A DNA stretch of 64,000 nt, taken from the NCBI GenBank assembly GCA_014801075.1, contig JAAVEW010000011.1, positions 168,189 to 232,188 on the forward strand, written 5' to 3'. Shown piece by piece: positions 41,723 to 51,357 of this stretch. A model generated the notes under the pieces. It made no database searches, had not been told where the DNA came from, and saw nothing but the letters and a program-made list of their open reading frames with translations. Each line of letters begins with the position of its first letter. The first letter of the stretch is position 1. The DNA comes from Barnesiella sp. Its GTDB lineage: Bacteria; Bacteroidota; Bacteroidia; Bacteroidales; Muribaculaceae. Both the position numbers and the translations under genes were made by a program.

Positions 41723-42673
41723 TCAAAGTGACTTAATGATGCGGGCGTTGGCGCGGTCAACGGCGCTGATGTCGAGCGTAGAGAGGTAGATTTGGGTGGT
41801 CAGTTCGCTGTCGTGCCCGAGGCCGTCGCTTATGACTCCCAGCGGCACTCCCTTGGCTTTGGCTATCGAGGCCCACGAGTGGCGGCTGCAATAGAATGTC
41901 AGCGGCTGTTGCAATCCTACTTTCTGTCCCACCTCCTTGAGCGCGCGGTTGACGCGATATTGCCGCAACCTGTACTGACGCAGCGGCGAGGAGGAGGCAG
42001 AAGTGATGATGGGGAGCAGATAGTCAGTGGGGTTGGCGGGATATTTGCGCAGTATGTCGGTCATCTCGCCGGTCCACTTGATGGTGAGGCGCTGTCCCGT
42101 CTTGCGCCGTCGATAGGTGAGGTAGCCGTGGCTGAGGTCGGTTTTAAGCAGAAAGGCCATGTCGACGAAACTCATGCCGCGGAAGTAGAACGAGAGGAGG
42201 AAAATGTCGCGGGCGTAGTCGGCCTCGGGGTCGCAGGCCAGGTTAAGGTTTCTGATACTGCGGATTACGGCCAGACTGAGGGCGCGCTTACGGGTCTTTT
42301 CGATGCCGGTGTAGACGTGGCGGAACGGGCGGCGGTCATCCACGAGCCCGTTGTCGCGCGCACGGTTGTAGACAGCGCGCAGTATGCGCATGTGGAAGGA
42401 GATGGAGTTGGGCACGAGACCGCGCGAGCTCAGGTGGGCCTGATACATTTCCATCATCTCCGGCGTCACCTCATCAAGCCGTATGTCGCACCCGCCGGCA
42501 AAGCGGCCAAGAGAGTTACGGGCCGCGGTGTAGGTCTCCGATGTGCGCAGCCTGCCCATAAGCTTCAACCGCGATATTACGGAGTCCATGAATGTGAAAA
42601 AAGAGAGGTCGGAGCGTCCGGCTCCCTGATTGCCGGAACGGTTTCCGGCTGCAATTACTTTAATACTTGCCAT
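41723..42673 (-). CDS. Tyrosine site-specific recombinase (probable promoter invertase)
   Basis: A 316-residue phage-integrase-family recombinase of the type used in Bacteroidales for local DNA inversion. A SAM-like N-terminal domain (about 20-110) precedes the catalytic domain with Arg165 (Y-F-R-G-M-S-F), Lys191 (R-R-R-K-T-G), Arg264 in Y-C-S-R-H (the usual His of H-x-x-R is Tyr), His287 (L-G-H) and nucleophile Tyr296 (T-Q-I-Y-L). The Tyr-for-His change is common in Bacteroidetes members as I recall them. The 3' end lies inside cassette B, 90 bp from inverted repeat B, so the neighbouring repeats are its most likely substrate. No other mobile-element genes adjoin it. Confidence 0.92.
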   Translation of the reverse strand: MASIKVIAAGNRSGNQGAGRSDLSFFTFMDSVISRLKLMGRLRTSETYTAARNSLGRFAGGCDIRLDEVTPEMMEMYQAHLSSRGLVPNSISFHMRILRAVYNRARDNGLVDDRRPFRHVYTGIEKTRKRALSLAVIRSIRNLNLACDPEADYARDIFLLSFYFRGMSFVDMAFLLKTDLSHGYLTYRRRKTGQRLTIKWTGEMTDILRKYPANPTDYLLPIITSASSSPLRQYRLRQYRVNRALKEVGQKVGLQQPLTFYCSRHSWASIAKAKGVPLGVISDGLGHDSELTTQIYLSTLDISAVDRANARIIKSL

Positions 42674-43644
42674 AGTGTTTTGATTAATAAAAAAAGTCCT
42701 TTCAATGTTTTATTGCAGGTTTGTTTACGTTTCAATTCCCTATATTAATAATAATGTATCGGCCGGAATGAGGCGATGATAACGGAATATATTGGCCCGG
42801 ACAGCAAAAACAGTCCACATTTTTTTTGTCATGTGAAAGGAAATAGCTAATTTTGTATCGAAGGTAATTGATAGGAATATTATTTTCGACCTATGATAAG
42901 TTGCAAAGGTCAGTACGACGCGATTTTACGACCTTTTCAGCGAATTTTTGACCAACTAAATTCAAAGAATCGACACATACGGACCTCTCGAACCATACGA
43001 ACGGCCCTCATAAACATACGATACAACAACACCCCTATGATAATCCGTAATACGATTTTATCAGCCACCGATGCCTGCGAGGCATCTTCGAGCCGGAGCT
43101 GCGCGCTTTGGTCCGACCGGGTTGTTGTTATCGCCCCATCATCTGCATCATCATTTAAAGAATATAGTTTTGTTAGATTGAACTCGTCGGGTGAAACCGT
43201 GAGGTGACGTACCCGCCGATACCGGTATCTTTTTTCAAGATATAGGTAATAGTGATAATTTAAGATTAAACCCGTTTATTTGCAGAGGCCGGTTTGCACT
43301 ACCGCCTCTGACAAGAGTGCCCGCTACAAGTGATTGCCGCGGGCATTTTCTTTTTACCCCGACGGGGGCGAAATGTCACGGTGAAAATGTATATTTGCAT
43401 TTTTTACACAAAAACATACGCACAATTTGTTTATTAGCCAAAAAGTAACTATATTTGCCAAAAATCAATCATTTTGAACATAGAACATGACTCAATGGTC
43501 CCACACACCTGCGATACCCAATGGACCTTCTACCTATCAAAATTGATTCCGTCACCTTCACGGGTACTAAATTATCCGATAAGTAATCAAAACTGTTCCG
43601 ATAATCCAATTAATAATCACAACGCAATATTTATCCATTAACAA
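42674..43644. other. Long intergenic region with a promoter and a terminator
   Basis: No convincing gene. A plus-strand -7 box TAATTTTG lies at 42848-42855. About 480 bp later are two hairpins: AGAGGC/GCCTCT (about 43284-43309) and GCCCGC/GCGGGC (43319-43344) followed by ATTTTCTTTTT. Together they could bound an untranslated RNA of ~500 nt. A 104-codon plus-strand frame (42893-43207) and a ~100-codon minus-strand frame without a start (about 42946-43270) overlap here; neither resembles a known family. Confidence 0.5.
43319..43359 (+). terminator. Terminator-like hairpin
   Basis: GCCCGC, a 15-nt loop and GCGGGC are followed by ATTTTCTTTTT. Confidence 0.65.
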
Positions 43645-46600
43645 ATGAAACGAATCCCACTTCTCATCCTCGGCACAGCTATCACAGGCGCATGTGCCCT
43701 GGCCGCCGCGATTCACGGCGACACCATGCGCAAGTTTGGTGAGAACAAGTCAACGGCCGACGTCATTGCTCCGGGCACTCCTGCCGGTGATGCCGACATC
43801 GTGGCCGCAACTCCCCTCAAGGTAATAGCCCGCGCTCAGGAAGCTCAGTCAATTCCCTGGAGCGTAGACTTTGCCAAGGTCAACTTCAATGACTTCCTCG
43901 TCATCGACGCCAACGATGATGACTGCACATGGAGCCTCTCAGGCGGCGAGGCTCAGGCCACCTACCACGGCAGCAACAACATGGACGACTGGTTGATATG
44001 CCCGCCCCTCAATCTTAAAGGCGGCCATGCCTACACACTGACCTTCACCGCCGCTGCTAACAGTCAGATATATGACGAGATAGTAGAAGTATGCTACGGC
44101 GACGACGCCACGGTTGAAGCCATGACCAACTTCGCCCTCTACCCCACTACCGTATCAGGAACGGAACTTACCGAATTCACAGCTGTCATCGTGCCCCGCC
44201 TGACCGGCAAGACCTATATCGGATTTCACGGTATCTCTGAGCCCGACAGATATAAACTTCGCCTCAAGACTATCGACGTGACCGAAGGCGCTGAAGGAGA
44301 TATTCCCGCCGGTGTAGGCGACCTGCAGGTTGTGACCGCCGGTCCTTACGACCTCAAGGCCACCGTCAGCTTCACCTCGCCCGTCACCACTATGGCCGGC
44401 AACGAGATTGACGCAGTCAGAATGATTGAAGTCACCCGCAACGGCAATGTAATCAAGACATTCAACAATCCCGCGATGGGTGCCCTCTGCGAGTTTGTCG
44501 ACGAGGTGCCCGAAGGTGGTGAATACGTCTACGGCGTCACCGCAGTAAGCTCAGCCGGACGCGGTTACACCATGAAGCACACCATCGTAATAGGCGGCGT
44601 AGCACCCTCTTACCCCGAAGAGGTAGTGCTTGAAGAACTGGAGACACCCGGTTCGATGCGCCTTACCTGGACCCCTGTGCTCAAGGACATTGAAGGCAAC
44701 GACATCCCCGAAGGCTTCGTAAAATACATAATCACCGACGCCGCCATGAACCTCGTGGCTCAGGACATAAAGGACACTTCGATTGAGTTCTACATACCCA
44801 ATGCCGAGCAGCAGTTCGTGCAGTTTATCGTAGCGGCCTACACCGTGGGCGGCGTGGGCGAAGGCACCATGTCCAACATGCGTGCCGTAGGTCCGGCATT
44901 CACTTCGTTCAGCGAGTCGTTTGCCAACGGTGGCCTCTCCACTATCATGGCCGTCGGCTATGAGTTCGGCTACGTTGACTATGTAGGCTGGGACCTCGCC
45001 GATAACACCACCTTTGCAGGCGAGGACGGCGTATCTCCCGTTACAGCCTACGACGGCGACAACGGCTTCGCATACATGCAGTGTGAATACCGCGATACAG
45101 GCGCCAGCCTCCTCACCGGCAAAATCACCCTCCCTGCCGAAGGCCCCGCCGTCAACTTCGCCATCTTCAACCAGAGCGTGACCAACGTTCCCGACAACAA
45201 CCTCGTGGAACTCCTCGTCAGCGAGGACGGCGACAACTGGGACGTAGTGTCTGCCAAAACAGTATTTGACTACTGCGGCTATGAGCAGGGATGGCACTAC
45301 ATCACCGAAGGCCTTCAGGCTTACGCCGGCAAGACCGTGCAGATACGCTGGCAGGTGACAGTCGAGAGCTTCGGAGCATTCCTCATCGATGCCCTCAGCG
45401 TGTCGACCCTCGCTGACTATGACCTCGCTGTCGAGAGCATCGAGACTGCTCCCGAACTCTCAGCCGGCGCCACAACCAATATCGGTGTCAAGGTGCTCAA
45501 CGCCGGTGCAAAAGCTGTCGACAGCTACACCGTGAAACTCTTTGTCAACGACAAGGAGGAGAAGAGCATCGACTGCGGTGCCCTCGGCGCAGGCGAGCGT
45601 AACGTGCTCGACATCCCCTATACCGTCAGCCCCGTGGCTCTCGGCAAACTGACTGTGCGTGCTGAAGTTGTCTACGACAAGGATATGAACACAGCCAACA
45701 ACGTGTCGGCCGACAAGGTCATCAACACAGTGGCTCCCCGCTACCCCTACGTCACCGACCTCAACGGCGAGTGTGACGAGGCAGGCAACGTGACCCTCAA
45801 CTGGTCGAAACCCTTCCTGCAGACCTACACCCCCGGTGAGACGGAGGACTTCGAAAGCGGCGAGGACTTCACCCAGTCATTCCCCGGCTGGATATTCATC
45901 GACGCCGACAATGAAGTGGTAGGTAACCTCAACCCCTCTACCATCCCCGGCATCTCAGCGGGCGAGAGCAAGGCATCGTTTATCGTTGTCAACGGTGATT
46001 ATCCCGGCTTCTCATCCTCTTTCAAAGCTCATTCAGGCGACAAGTTCCTCACTTCGCTCTTCTCATACTACGGCAAGGAAATCGACGACTGGGCTATCAC
46101 TCCCGAACTCAACGGCGCATCACAGGTAATATCGTTCTGGGCACGCAGCGCCGAAGACTTCTACTATGAGTCAATGGAACTCTACTACAGCTTCGGCTCT
46201 ACCAACCCCGACGACTTTATCCTCATCACCAACGTGGAACACGTGCCCGGCGTCTGGACCGAATACAATATCCCCGTGCCCAACGGTGCGAAACGTTTCG
46301 CAGTGCGCAACCATTCTACCGACCGCATGGCGCTCATGCTTGACGACTTCTACTTTGCCGATGCATCGCAGCCCATCGGTATTGAGCTCGAGGGCTACAA
46401 TATCTATTTCAACGGCAAACTCGCCGGAACTGTCGACGCTGACACCCACACATTCACCCACGCAGCGCCGTCCGACGGCACCCACACCTATGCCGTGACC
46501 GCCGTCTACAAGCAGCTCGGCGAATCGCAGACCTCCAACCGCGTGGAGATTGAAGTGAAAGGCTCGGCAGGAATCGGCCAGATTGCAGTTGACGGTGACC

Positions 46601-46785
46601 TCCGCATCGAGGGCCGCAGCATTGTGGCCAACAACCTCGAGGGCAAGACACTTGCCGTCTACAGCATCGACGGTGCCACTGTCAAGATGGTAGAGTCGCT
46701 CCCCGCCGCCTACCGCACCGAACTTGCCGCCGGCATCTACATCGTGCGCTGCGGCGACCGCACTATCAAGGTAAGCATACGCTAA
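43645..46785 (+). CDS. Secreted multi-domain protein (choice-of-anchor J and CARDB-like domains)
   Basis: A 1046-residue surface or secreted protein. An N-terminal signal (about 1-22) is followed by a jelly-roll region with D-D-W-L-I-C-P-P-L-N-L (about 114-124), typical of choice-of-anchor J/cleaved-adhesin domains. Fibronectin III-like segments come next. A second jelly-roll lies at about 425-590, then a CARDB-like domain (D-L-A-V-E-S-I-E...V-N-N-A-type, about 593-690) and a third jelly-roll (about 735-900, D-D-W-A-I-T-P-E-L). The end A-G-I-Y-I-V-R-C-G-D-R-T-I-K-V-S-I-R is like a type A type IX secretion tail. No catalytic residues were identified. It is probably an adhesin or matrix protein. 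Confidence 0.88.
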   Translation: MKRIPLLILGTAITGACALAAAIHGDTMRKFGENKSTADVIAPGTPAGDADIVAATPLKVIARAQEAQSIPWSVDFAKVNFNDFLVIDANDDDCTWSLSGGEAQATYHGSNNMDDWLICPPLNLKGGHAYTLTFTAAANSQIYDEIVEVCYGDDATVEAMTNFALYPTTVSGTELTEFTAVIVPRLTGKTYIGFHGISEPDRYKLRLKTIDVTEGAEGDIPAGVGDLQVVTAGPYDLKATVSFTSPVTTMAGNEIDAVRMIEVTRNGNVIKTFNNPAMGALCEFVDEVPEGGEYVYGVTAVSSAGRGYTMKHTIVIGGVAPSYPEEVVLEELETPGSMRLTWTPVLKDIEGNDIPEGFVKYIITDAAMNLVAQDIKDTSIEFYIPNAEQQFVQFIVAAYTVGGVGEGTMSNMRAVGPAFTSFSESFANGGLSTIMAVGYEFGYVDYVGWDLADNTTFAGEDGVSPVTAYDGDNGFAYMQCEYRDTGASLLTGKITLPAEGPAVNFAIFNQSVTNVPDNNLVELLVSEDGDNWDVVSAKTVFDYCGYEQGWHYITEGLQAYAGKTVQIRWQVTVESFGAFLIDALSVSTLADYDLAVESIETAPELSAGATTNIGVKVLNAGAKAVDSYTVKLFVNDKEEKSIDCGALGAGERNVLDIPYTVSPVALGKLTVRAEVVYDKDMNTANNVSADKVINTVAPRYPYVTDLNGECDEAGNVTLNWSKPFLQTYTPGETEDFESGEDFTQSFPGWIFIDADNEVVGNLNPSTIPGISAGESKASFIVVNGDYPGFSSSFKAHSGDKFLTSLFSYYGKEIDDWAITPELNGASQVISFWARSAEDFYYESMELYYSFGSTNPDDFILITNVEHVPGVWTEYNIPVPNGAKRFAVRNHSTDRMALMLDDFYFADASQPIGIELEGYNIYFNGKLAGTVDADTHTFTHAAPSDGTHTYAVTAVYKQLGESQTSNRVEIEVKGSAGIGQIAVDGDLRIEGRSIVANNLEGKTLAVYSIDGATVKMVESLPAAYRTELAAGIYIVRCGDRTIKVSIR

Positions 46786-46826
46786 TCAGTAATCCATTTC
46801 GGCCGGCCCTTACCGACCGAAAACCA

Positions 46827-46870
46827 TAAGAAACGGGATGCGCTCACTATCAGGCGCATCCCGTTTCTTA
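46827..46870 (+). terminator. Long hairpin after the secreted protein gene
   Basis: A 17-bp perfect stem (TAAGAAACGGGATGCGC and its complement) with a 10-nt loop lies 41 nt after the stop. Confidence 0.75.
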
Positions 46871-47003
46871 TACCCCGTTCCCAATATTTGCTAACGCCGG
46901 AGGTGTCTGTGGCCCGAACGGTATCCTCGCACGCTGGCCGCTGAAAAATTGCACGGCGGGGATATTTTTCTTTGAAAATAAAAGCTAATAAAGAAATTTA
47001 TCT

Positions 47004-47011
47004 TAAATTTG
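47004..47011 (+). promoter_or_regulatory. ilvE promoter -7 box (TAAATTTG)
   Basis: A consensus box that rules out the in-frame ATG at 47009 and supports ATG 47042 as the start. Confidence 0.65.
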
Positions 47012-47041
47012 CAATACGTAAACAATAAGATATTAAAGATT

Positions 47042-48067
47042 ATGGCAGTAGATATTGACTGGGCCAACTTATCGTTTGGCTACCGCAAGACAAGCTACAA
47101 TGTACGTTGCACCTATCGCGACGGCAAGTGGGGTGAAATCGAAGTATCCGACTCCGAATACCTCAACATACACATCGCCGCCACCGCCCTCCACTACGGG
47201 CAGGAAATATTCGAGGGACTCAAAGCGTTCCGCGGCAAGGATGGCAAGATACGCATATTCCGTCTCGAAGAGAACGGTGCCCGCATACGCCGCTCGGCCG
47301 AAGGCATCCTTATGGAGCCCGTGCCCGAAGAACTGTTCCGCGAAATGGTGACCAAGGTGGTAGCTCTCAATGCCGACTTCGTGCCCCCCTACGGCAGCGG
47401 CGCATCGCTCTACATACGTCCGCTCGAAATCGGTGTCAGCGCCCGCGTAGGCGTGAAGCCCGCCGATGAGTACGTGTTCCTCGTGCTCGTGACTCCCGTA
47501 GGCCCCTACTTCAAGGAGGGATTCAAGCCCACCAACATCTGCATCATGCGCGAATATGACCGCGTGGCCCCCAAAGGCACCGGACGCTGGAAAGTGGGCG
47601 GTAACTACGCGGCGAGTCTCGCAGCCGGCGAGAAAGCCCACGAACTCGGCTACTCGGCTGTGCTCTATCTCGACCCGCGCGAGAAGAAATATCTCGACGA
47701 GTGCGGTCCCGCCAACTTCTTCGCCATCAAGGACGGCAAATATATCACACCCGCGTCGGAGTCAATTCTCCCTTCTGTGACCAACAACTCCCTGCAGCAA
47801 CTTGCCCGCGACATGGGTATCGAGGTTGAGAGCCGCCACATACTCCTCGAAGAGCTTGCCGACGTGACCGAAGCCGCAGCCTGCGGCACGGCAGCCGTCG
47901 CTTCGCCCATCGCCGAAATCGACGACCTCGACACAGGCAAGAAGTATGTGATATCGACCAACGGCGAGGCCGGTCCTATCACCACCGCCCTCTACAACAA
48001 GCTCCGCGCCATTCAGCTCGGCGAGGAGGAGGATATCCACGGCTGGAACACCATCGTGGAGGTGTAA
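47042..48067 (+). CDS. ilvE: Branched-chain amino acid aminotransferase
   Basis: A 341-residue fold type IV PLP enzyme for the last step of Leu, Ile and Val synthesis or the first of their breakdown. Motifs are A-T-A-L-H-Y-G-Q-E-I-F-E-G-L-K-A-F-R, K-V-G-G-N-Y-A-A-S-L (PLP lysine region), Y-L-D-E-C-G-P-A-N-F-F and the E-A-A-A-C-G-T-A-A-V loop that binds cofactor phosphate. The start is ATG 47042 because the -7 box overlaps the earlier ATG. The HD gene follows 75 bp downstream. Confidence 0.94.
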   Translation: MAVDIDWANLSFGYRKTSYNVRCTYRDGKWGEIEVSDSEYLNIHIAATALHYGQEIFEGLKAFRGKDGKIRIFRLEENGARIRRSAEGILMEPVPEELFREMVTKVVALNADFVPPYGSGASLYIRPLEIGVSARVGVKPADEYVFLVLVTPVGPYFKEGFKPTNICIMREYDRVAPKGTGRWKVGGNYAASLAAGEKAHELGYSAVLYLDPREKKYLDECGPANFFAIKDGKYITPASESILPSVTNNSLQQLARDMGIEVESRHILLEELADVTEAAACGTAAVASPIAEIDDLDTGKKYVISTNGEAGPITTALYNKLRAIQLGEEEDIHGWNTIVEV

Positions 48068-48142
48068 CCGCTCGCAGCGTGACATCGCTTTCCACGTGAC
48101 AACGCATTGACTATCAACTACGATTTTTTCCGCAATACGTTT

Positions 48143-48679
48143 ATGACAGTTCAGGAAATCATTGACAAATACTATCCCGTCGGCACTCACCGGCGGGATA
48201 TTTATATGAAGCATTGCCGGCAGGTGGCCGACAAGGCTCTCGACATTGCGCGCCGCAAAGCGCTCCCCCTCGACGAGCAGGACATCATCGACGGGGCCAT
48301 GCTCCATGACATAGGCATCGTGCTCACCGACGCTCCGGGTATCGACTGCCACGGACAGCTCCACTACATGTGTCACGGCACGGCGGGCGCCGACCTGCTC
48401 CGCCGCGAGGGCTTCGACGACCGCTTCGCCCGCATCGCCGAGCGCCACACCGGCGCGGGCATCACGGCCGAGGAAATCGCCGCATCGGGTCTCCCTATCC
48501 CCGTGCGCGACTATCTGCCCGAAACTTTGCTCGAACGCCTCATATGCTACGCCGACAAGTTCTACTCCAAGAGCGGCGACATGAAGGAGAAACCGCTCGA
48601 ACGCGTCATCGCCTCTATGTCGAAGTTCACCCCCTCAACTCTCGAACGTTTCAAGGCCCTGCACAAAGAATTTTCTTAA
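48143..48679 (+). CDS. HD-domain phosphohydrolase
   Basis: A 178-residue protein with the HD metal motif: His24 (M-K-H-C), H55-D56 (M-L-H-D-I-G) and a downstream Asp. The size and H-G-T-A-G-A-D-L-L segment resemble stand-alone HDIG proteins of unknown substrate, possibly nucleotide phosphohydrolases. An in-frame TTG at 48107 would extend it by 12 residues; ATG 48143 is preferred. Downstream begins the second MITE-like element. Confidence 0.85.
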   Translation: MTVQEIIDKYYPVGTHRRDIYMKHCRQVADKALDIARRKALPLDEQDIIDGAMLHDIGIVLTDAPGIDCHGQLHYMCHGTAGADLLRREGFDDRFARIAERHTGAGITAEEIAASGLPIPVRDYLPETLLERLICYADKFYSKSGDMKEKPLERVIASMSKFTPSTLERFKALHKEFS

Positions 48680-48723
48680 AAAGTCAGCGCGTATAGAAAT
48701 TATTCATTACTTTCGGTGTTATA

Positions 48724-48906
48724 AAGTAACTGTTCAAAATTATTTTAATATTATGGCGGAAGGATTTTCCTGACGATTTTTCACGAGGAAGAAGGAGTGT
48801 AGCGAGCTACACGACTGATGACGAGGGGAAAAGTGGCGGAAAAGACTTCGACAGAATATTAAGATAATGAGAACGGTTATTATAAAATAATTTTAAACAG
48901 TTACTT
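48724..48906 (+). mobile_element. 183-bp MITE-like element, copy 2 (glycosidase leader)
   Basis: The same element as at 28304-28486, same length and orientation relative to the next gene, with about 24-bp terminal inverted repeats. It ends 33 bp before the glycosidase ATG. A near-consensus -7 box TACTTTCG (48708-48715) lies just upstream, so the element is probably transcribed in the leader. Confidence 0.88.
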
Positions 48907-48939
48907 ACGCATAAAAACATTTCCAATTCATTAATACCC

Positions 48940-51237
48940 ATGAAGCATAAACTGACATTAACGCTTGGTGTCCTCGCGCTCGCTGCCCCCGTGGCTGCTG
49001 CCGGCGACATCATTGCCACCGATGCCTACCGATGGAGCGGCGACTCCATAATCCAGGGCGAGTTTAAGGCCTACGCTCCGAGCGACACTGAAATCGTGTC
49101 GGACTACGCGGCTCAACCCCACTATTTCATGCCCGTCAACAAGGTGTGGAAACTGCGTAACGACATCTCGTCGTACCCGCAACTGCGCTCCTCCAACCGC
49201 CTGCACAACGCCATCTACAACATGGGCCTCGACGAGATGGTCAATGCCGTAGAGCCTGACACCACGCTGCGCACAGGCAAGGAGTGGGCCGGAGTGTGGA
49301 CGCGCGATGTCTCCTACTCCATTATCCTCTCCATGTCCTACCTCCAGCCCGAAGCCTCCAAGATTTCGCTGATGAAGAAGGTGACACCCACGGGCCGCAT
49401 CGTGCAGGATACAGGCTCGGGCGGCGCATGGCCCGTAAGCTCCGACCGCATGATATGGGCCGTTGCCGCTTACGAACTCTACAAGGTGACCGGCGACCGC
49501 GACTGGCTCGAACAGATCTACCCCATCATCAAAAACTCGATTGAGGATGACATGGAGGTGACCTACGTCGACGGCGGCGTCAACGGCGAGACCTCCTTTA
49601 TCGACTGGCGCGAACAGAGTTATCCCAAGTGGATGCAGACTGCCGACATATATGCCTCGCAGGCACAGAACACAGGCGCCGTTCACGTGGAAGCCCTCGA
49701 CATACTCTCGCGCATAGCCGCCGAACTCGGCAAGAAAGATGATGCCGCCAAATATGGCGACCTGGCCCGCTCGCTCAACGAGAGCCTCATCGAGAAGTTC
49801 TGGATGCCCGAGAAGGGAACAATGGCCATGTACACCTACGGCCGCGAATATCCCGTAATAAATCCCCGCTCCGAAACTCTCGGTCAGGCGTTTGCCATCA
49901 TCTACGACCAGCTCCCCGACTCCATGGCCGCTGCCATCACGGAAAATGTGCCCGTGACACCCTACGGTCCTCCGGTATTTTTCCCGCAAATCAAGGATAT
50001 GCCGCCCTACCACAACAATGCGCTCTGGCCCTGGGTGGCTTCATACTGGGTGCTTGCCAACGCCCACGCCGGCAACGAGGAGGGCGTGATGGAGGGCATC
50101 GGCTCGGTGTTCCGCCCCGCTGCGCTCTTCACCACCAATAAGGAGAACCTCAACCTCGACAACGGCGACATAGCTACCGAACTCAATTCCTCCAACATGC
50201 TGTGGTGTCTGGCCGGCAACCTCGCCATCACCCACCGCGTGCTGTTCGGCATCAGGTTTGAGACCGACGGCCTGCACATCAAGCCGTTCGTGCCCGAAGC
50301 GCTGGCCGATACCCGTTCACTCGAAGGCTTCGATTACCGCGGCTCCAAGGTCAATATCACCGTGAGCGGCTACGGCAATGAGGTGAAGTCGATAACAGTC
50401 AATGGCAAGCAGGTGAAGAACGTCAACGGTCCTATCGTCCCAGCCAAGCCCAAAGGCAACTACGACATAGTGGTGACGATGGCCGATAACAAGATAGCCC
50501 CGATGCGCGTCAACCGCACCGCCAACGTCAAGGCTCCTCTCACTCCGCTCACCCGCCTCGCCCACGACGCTGACGTTGCGGCTGCCAATCCCTCGGCGCC
50601 CTATCTGAACACGCTGCAGTGGAATCCCATCGAGTATATCGCAGGCTACATAGTGCTGCGTGACGGCAAGCCAGTGGCCCGCACCCGCGAGACATCGTTC
50701 ACCGCAACCGAGCCGGGCGTTTATCAGGTAATAGGTGTTGACAGCGACGGCGTGGAATCGTTTGCCTCCGAACCGGTCAACAATCTCACCACGCTGCGTG
50801 TGCAGCCCTCATCGGTAGCCACAGCAATGAAGTCGGCGGAGGTGTCATACCAGCCCGACGGCGCTATCAGCGGTTTCACGGGCGCAGGCTTTGCCGAGAC
50901 CGACCAAGGCACCGCCCCCGTAGTGTTTGACATCGTAGCCGACGGCGACGGTGACCGTTTCATCTCGTTGCGCTATGCCAACGGCAACGGCCCCGTGAAC
51001 ACCGAGAACAAGTGTGCCATCCGCACCGTGATGGTCGACGGCGTGAAAGTGGGCACCGTAGTGATGCCGCAACGTGGCGTAGGCAACTGGAATGACTGGG
51101 GCATGACCAACATCCTCCCCGTGTTCCTCACCGCCGGCCCCCACAAAGTCACCATCGAAATGATGCCCTACGACGAGAACATGAACCTCGCCACCAACCA
51201 CGCCCTCATCGATGCCCTCATCATAGAACAACCCTAA
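48940..51237 (+). CDS. Secreted (alpha/alpha)6 six-hairpin glycosidase
   Basis: A 765-residue protein with a signal peptide (about 1-21). The catalytic part (about 60-440) has motifs of glycogen-debranching or GH63/GH15-like six-hairpin enzymes: E-W-A-G-V-W-T-R-D-V-S-Y-S, T-G-S-G-G-A-W-P-V-S-S-D-R and N-N-A-L-W-P-W-V-A-S-Y-W. A C-terminal beta domain (about 615-765) ends H-A-L-I-D-A-L-I-I and looks like a carbohydrate-binding module. It is convergent with the alpha-amylase gene, which supports an alpha-glucan substrate, but I cannot assign a CAZy family. A MITE-like repeat lies in its leader. Confidence 0.82.
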   Translation: MKHKLTLTLGVLALAAPVAAAGDIIATDAYRWSGDSIIQGEFKAYAPSDTEIVSDYAAQPHYFMPVNKVWKLRNDISSYPQLRSSNRLHNAIYNMGLDEMVNAVEPDTTLRTGKEWAGVWTRDVSYSIILSMSYLQPEASKISLMKKVTPTGRIVQDTGSGGAWPVSSDRMIWAVAAYELYKVTGDRDWLEQIYPIIKNSIEDDMEVTYVDGGVNGETSFIDWREQSYPKWMQTADIYASQAQNTGAVHVEALDILSRIAAELGKKDDAAKYGDLARSLNESLIEKFWMPEKGTMAMYTYGREYPVINPRSETLGQAFAIIYDQLPDSMAAAITENVPVTPYGPPVFFPQIKDMPPYHNNALWPWVASYWVLANAHAGNEEGVMEGIGSVFRPAALFTTNKENLNLDNGDIATELNSSNMLWCLAGNLAITHRVLFGIRFETDGLHIKPFVPEALADTRSLEGFDYRGSKVNITVSGYGNEVKSITVNGKQVKNVNGPIVPAKPKGNYDIVVTMADNKIAPMRVNRTANVKAPLTPLTRLAHDADVAAANPSAPYLNTLQWNPIEYIAGYIVLRDGKPVARTRETSFTATEPGVYQVIGVDSDGVESFASEPVNNLTTLRVQPSSVATAMKSAEVSYQPDGAISGFTGAGFAETDQGTAPVVFDIVADGDGDRFISLRYANGNGPVNTENKCAIRTVMVDGVKVGTVVMPQRGVGNWNDWGMTNILPVFLTAGPHKVTIEMMPYDENMNLATNHALIDALIIEQP

Positions 51238-51260
51238 TCCCCCTCCCCCCGATACTATCA

Positions 51261-51301
51261 CAACCGCGCTCCCAATATCAACAGGAGCGCGGTTGTTTTT
51301 T
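51261..51301 (+). terminator. Terminator after the six-hairpin glycosidase
   Basis: CAACCGCGCTCC pairs perfectly with GGAGCGCGGTTG, followed by TTTTTT. Confidence 0.92.
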
Positions 51302-51357
51302 ATATTTGTAACAGATGGCTATATCTCTTTTATTACACGCCGTATCTCTTTTTATTT

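Larger units (their letters stand above)
41295..41796. repeat. Invertible-promoter cassette, copy B
   Basis: The second direct copy, ending inside the functional recombinase gene at the codon before Tyr296. It has the same order of hairpins, inverted repeats, promoter and recombinase 3' end as copy A. Confidence 0.88.

Noticed and set aside
40799..41796. Direct repeats as attL/attR of an integrated element
   Set aside because: The copies are head to tail with nothing between them and contain internal inverted repeats with promoters, which fits inversion better than integration. Excision of an element leaving tandem copies is not fully excluded.
42893..43207. 104-codon plus-strand frame
   Set aside because: Although a -7 box lies upstream, composition is atypical (Ser/Arg/Ile-rich, no recognisable domain). 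It is kept only as part of a possible non-coding transcript.
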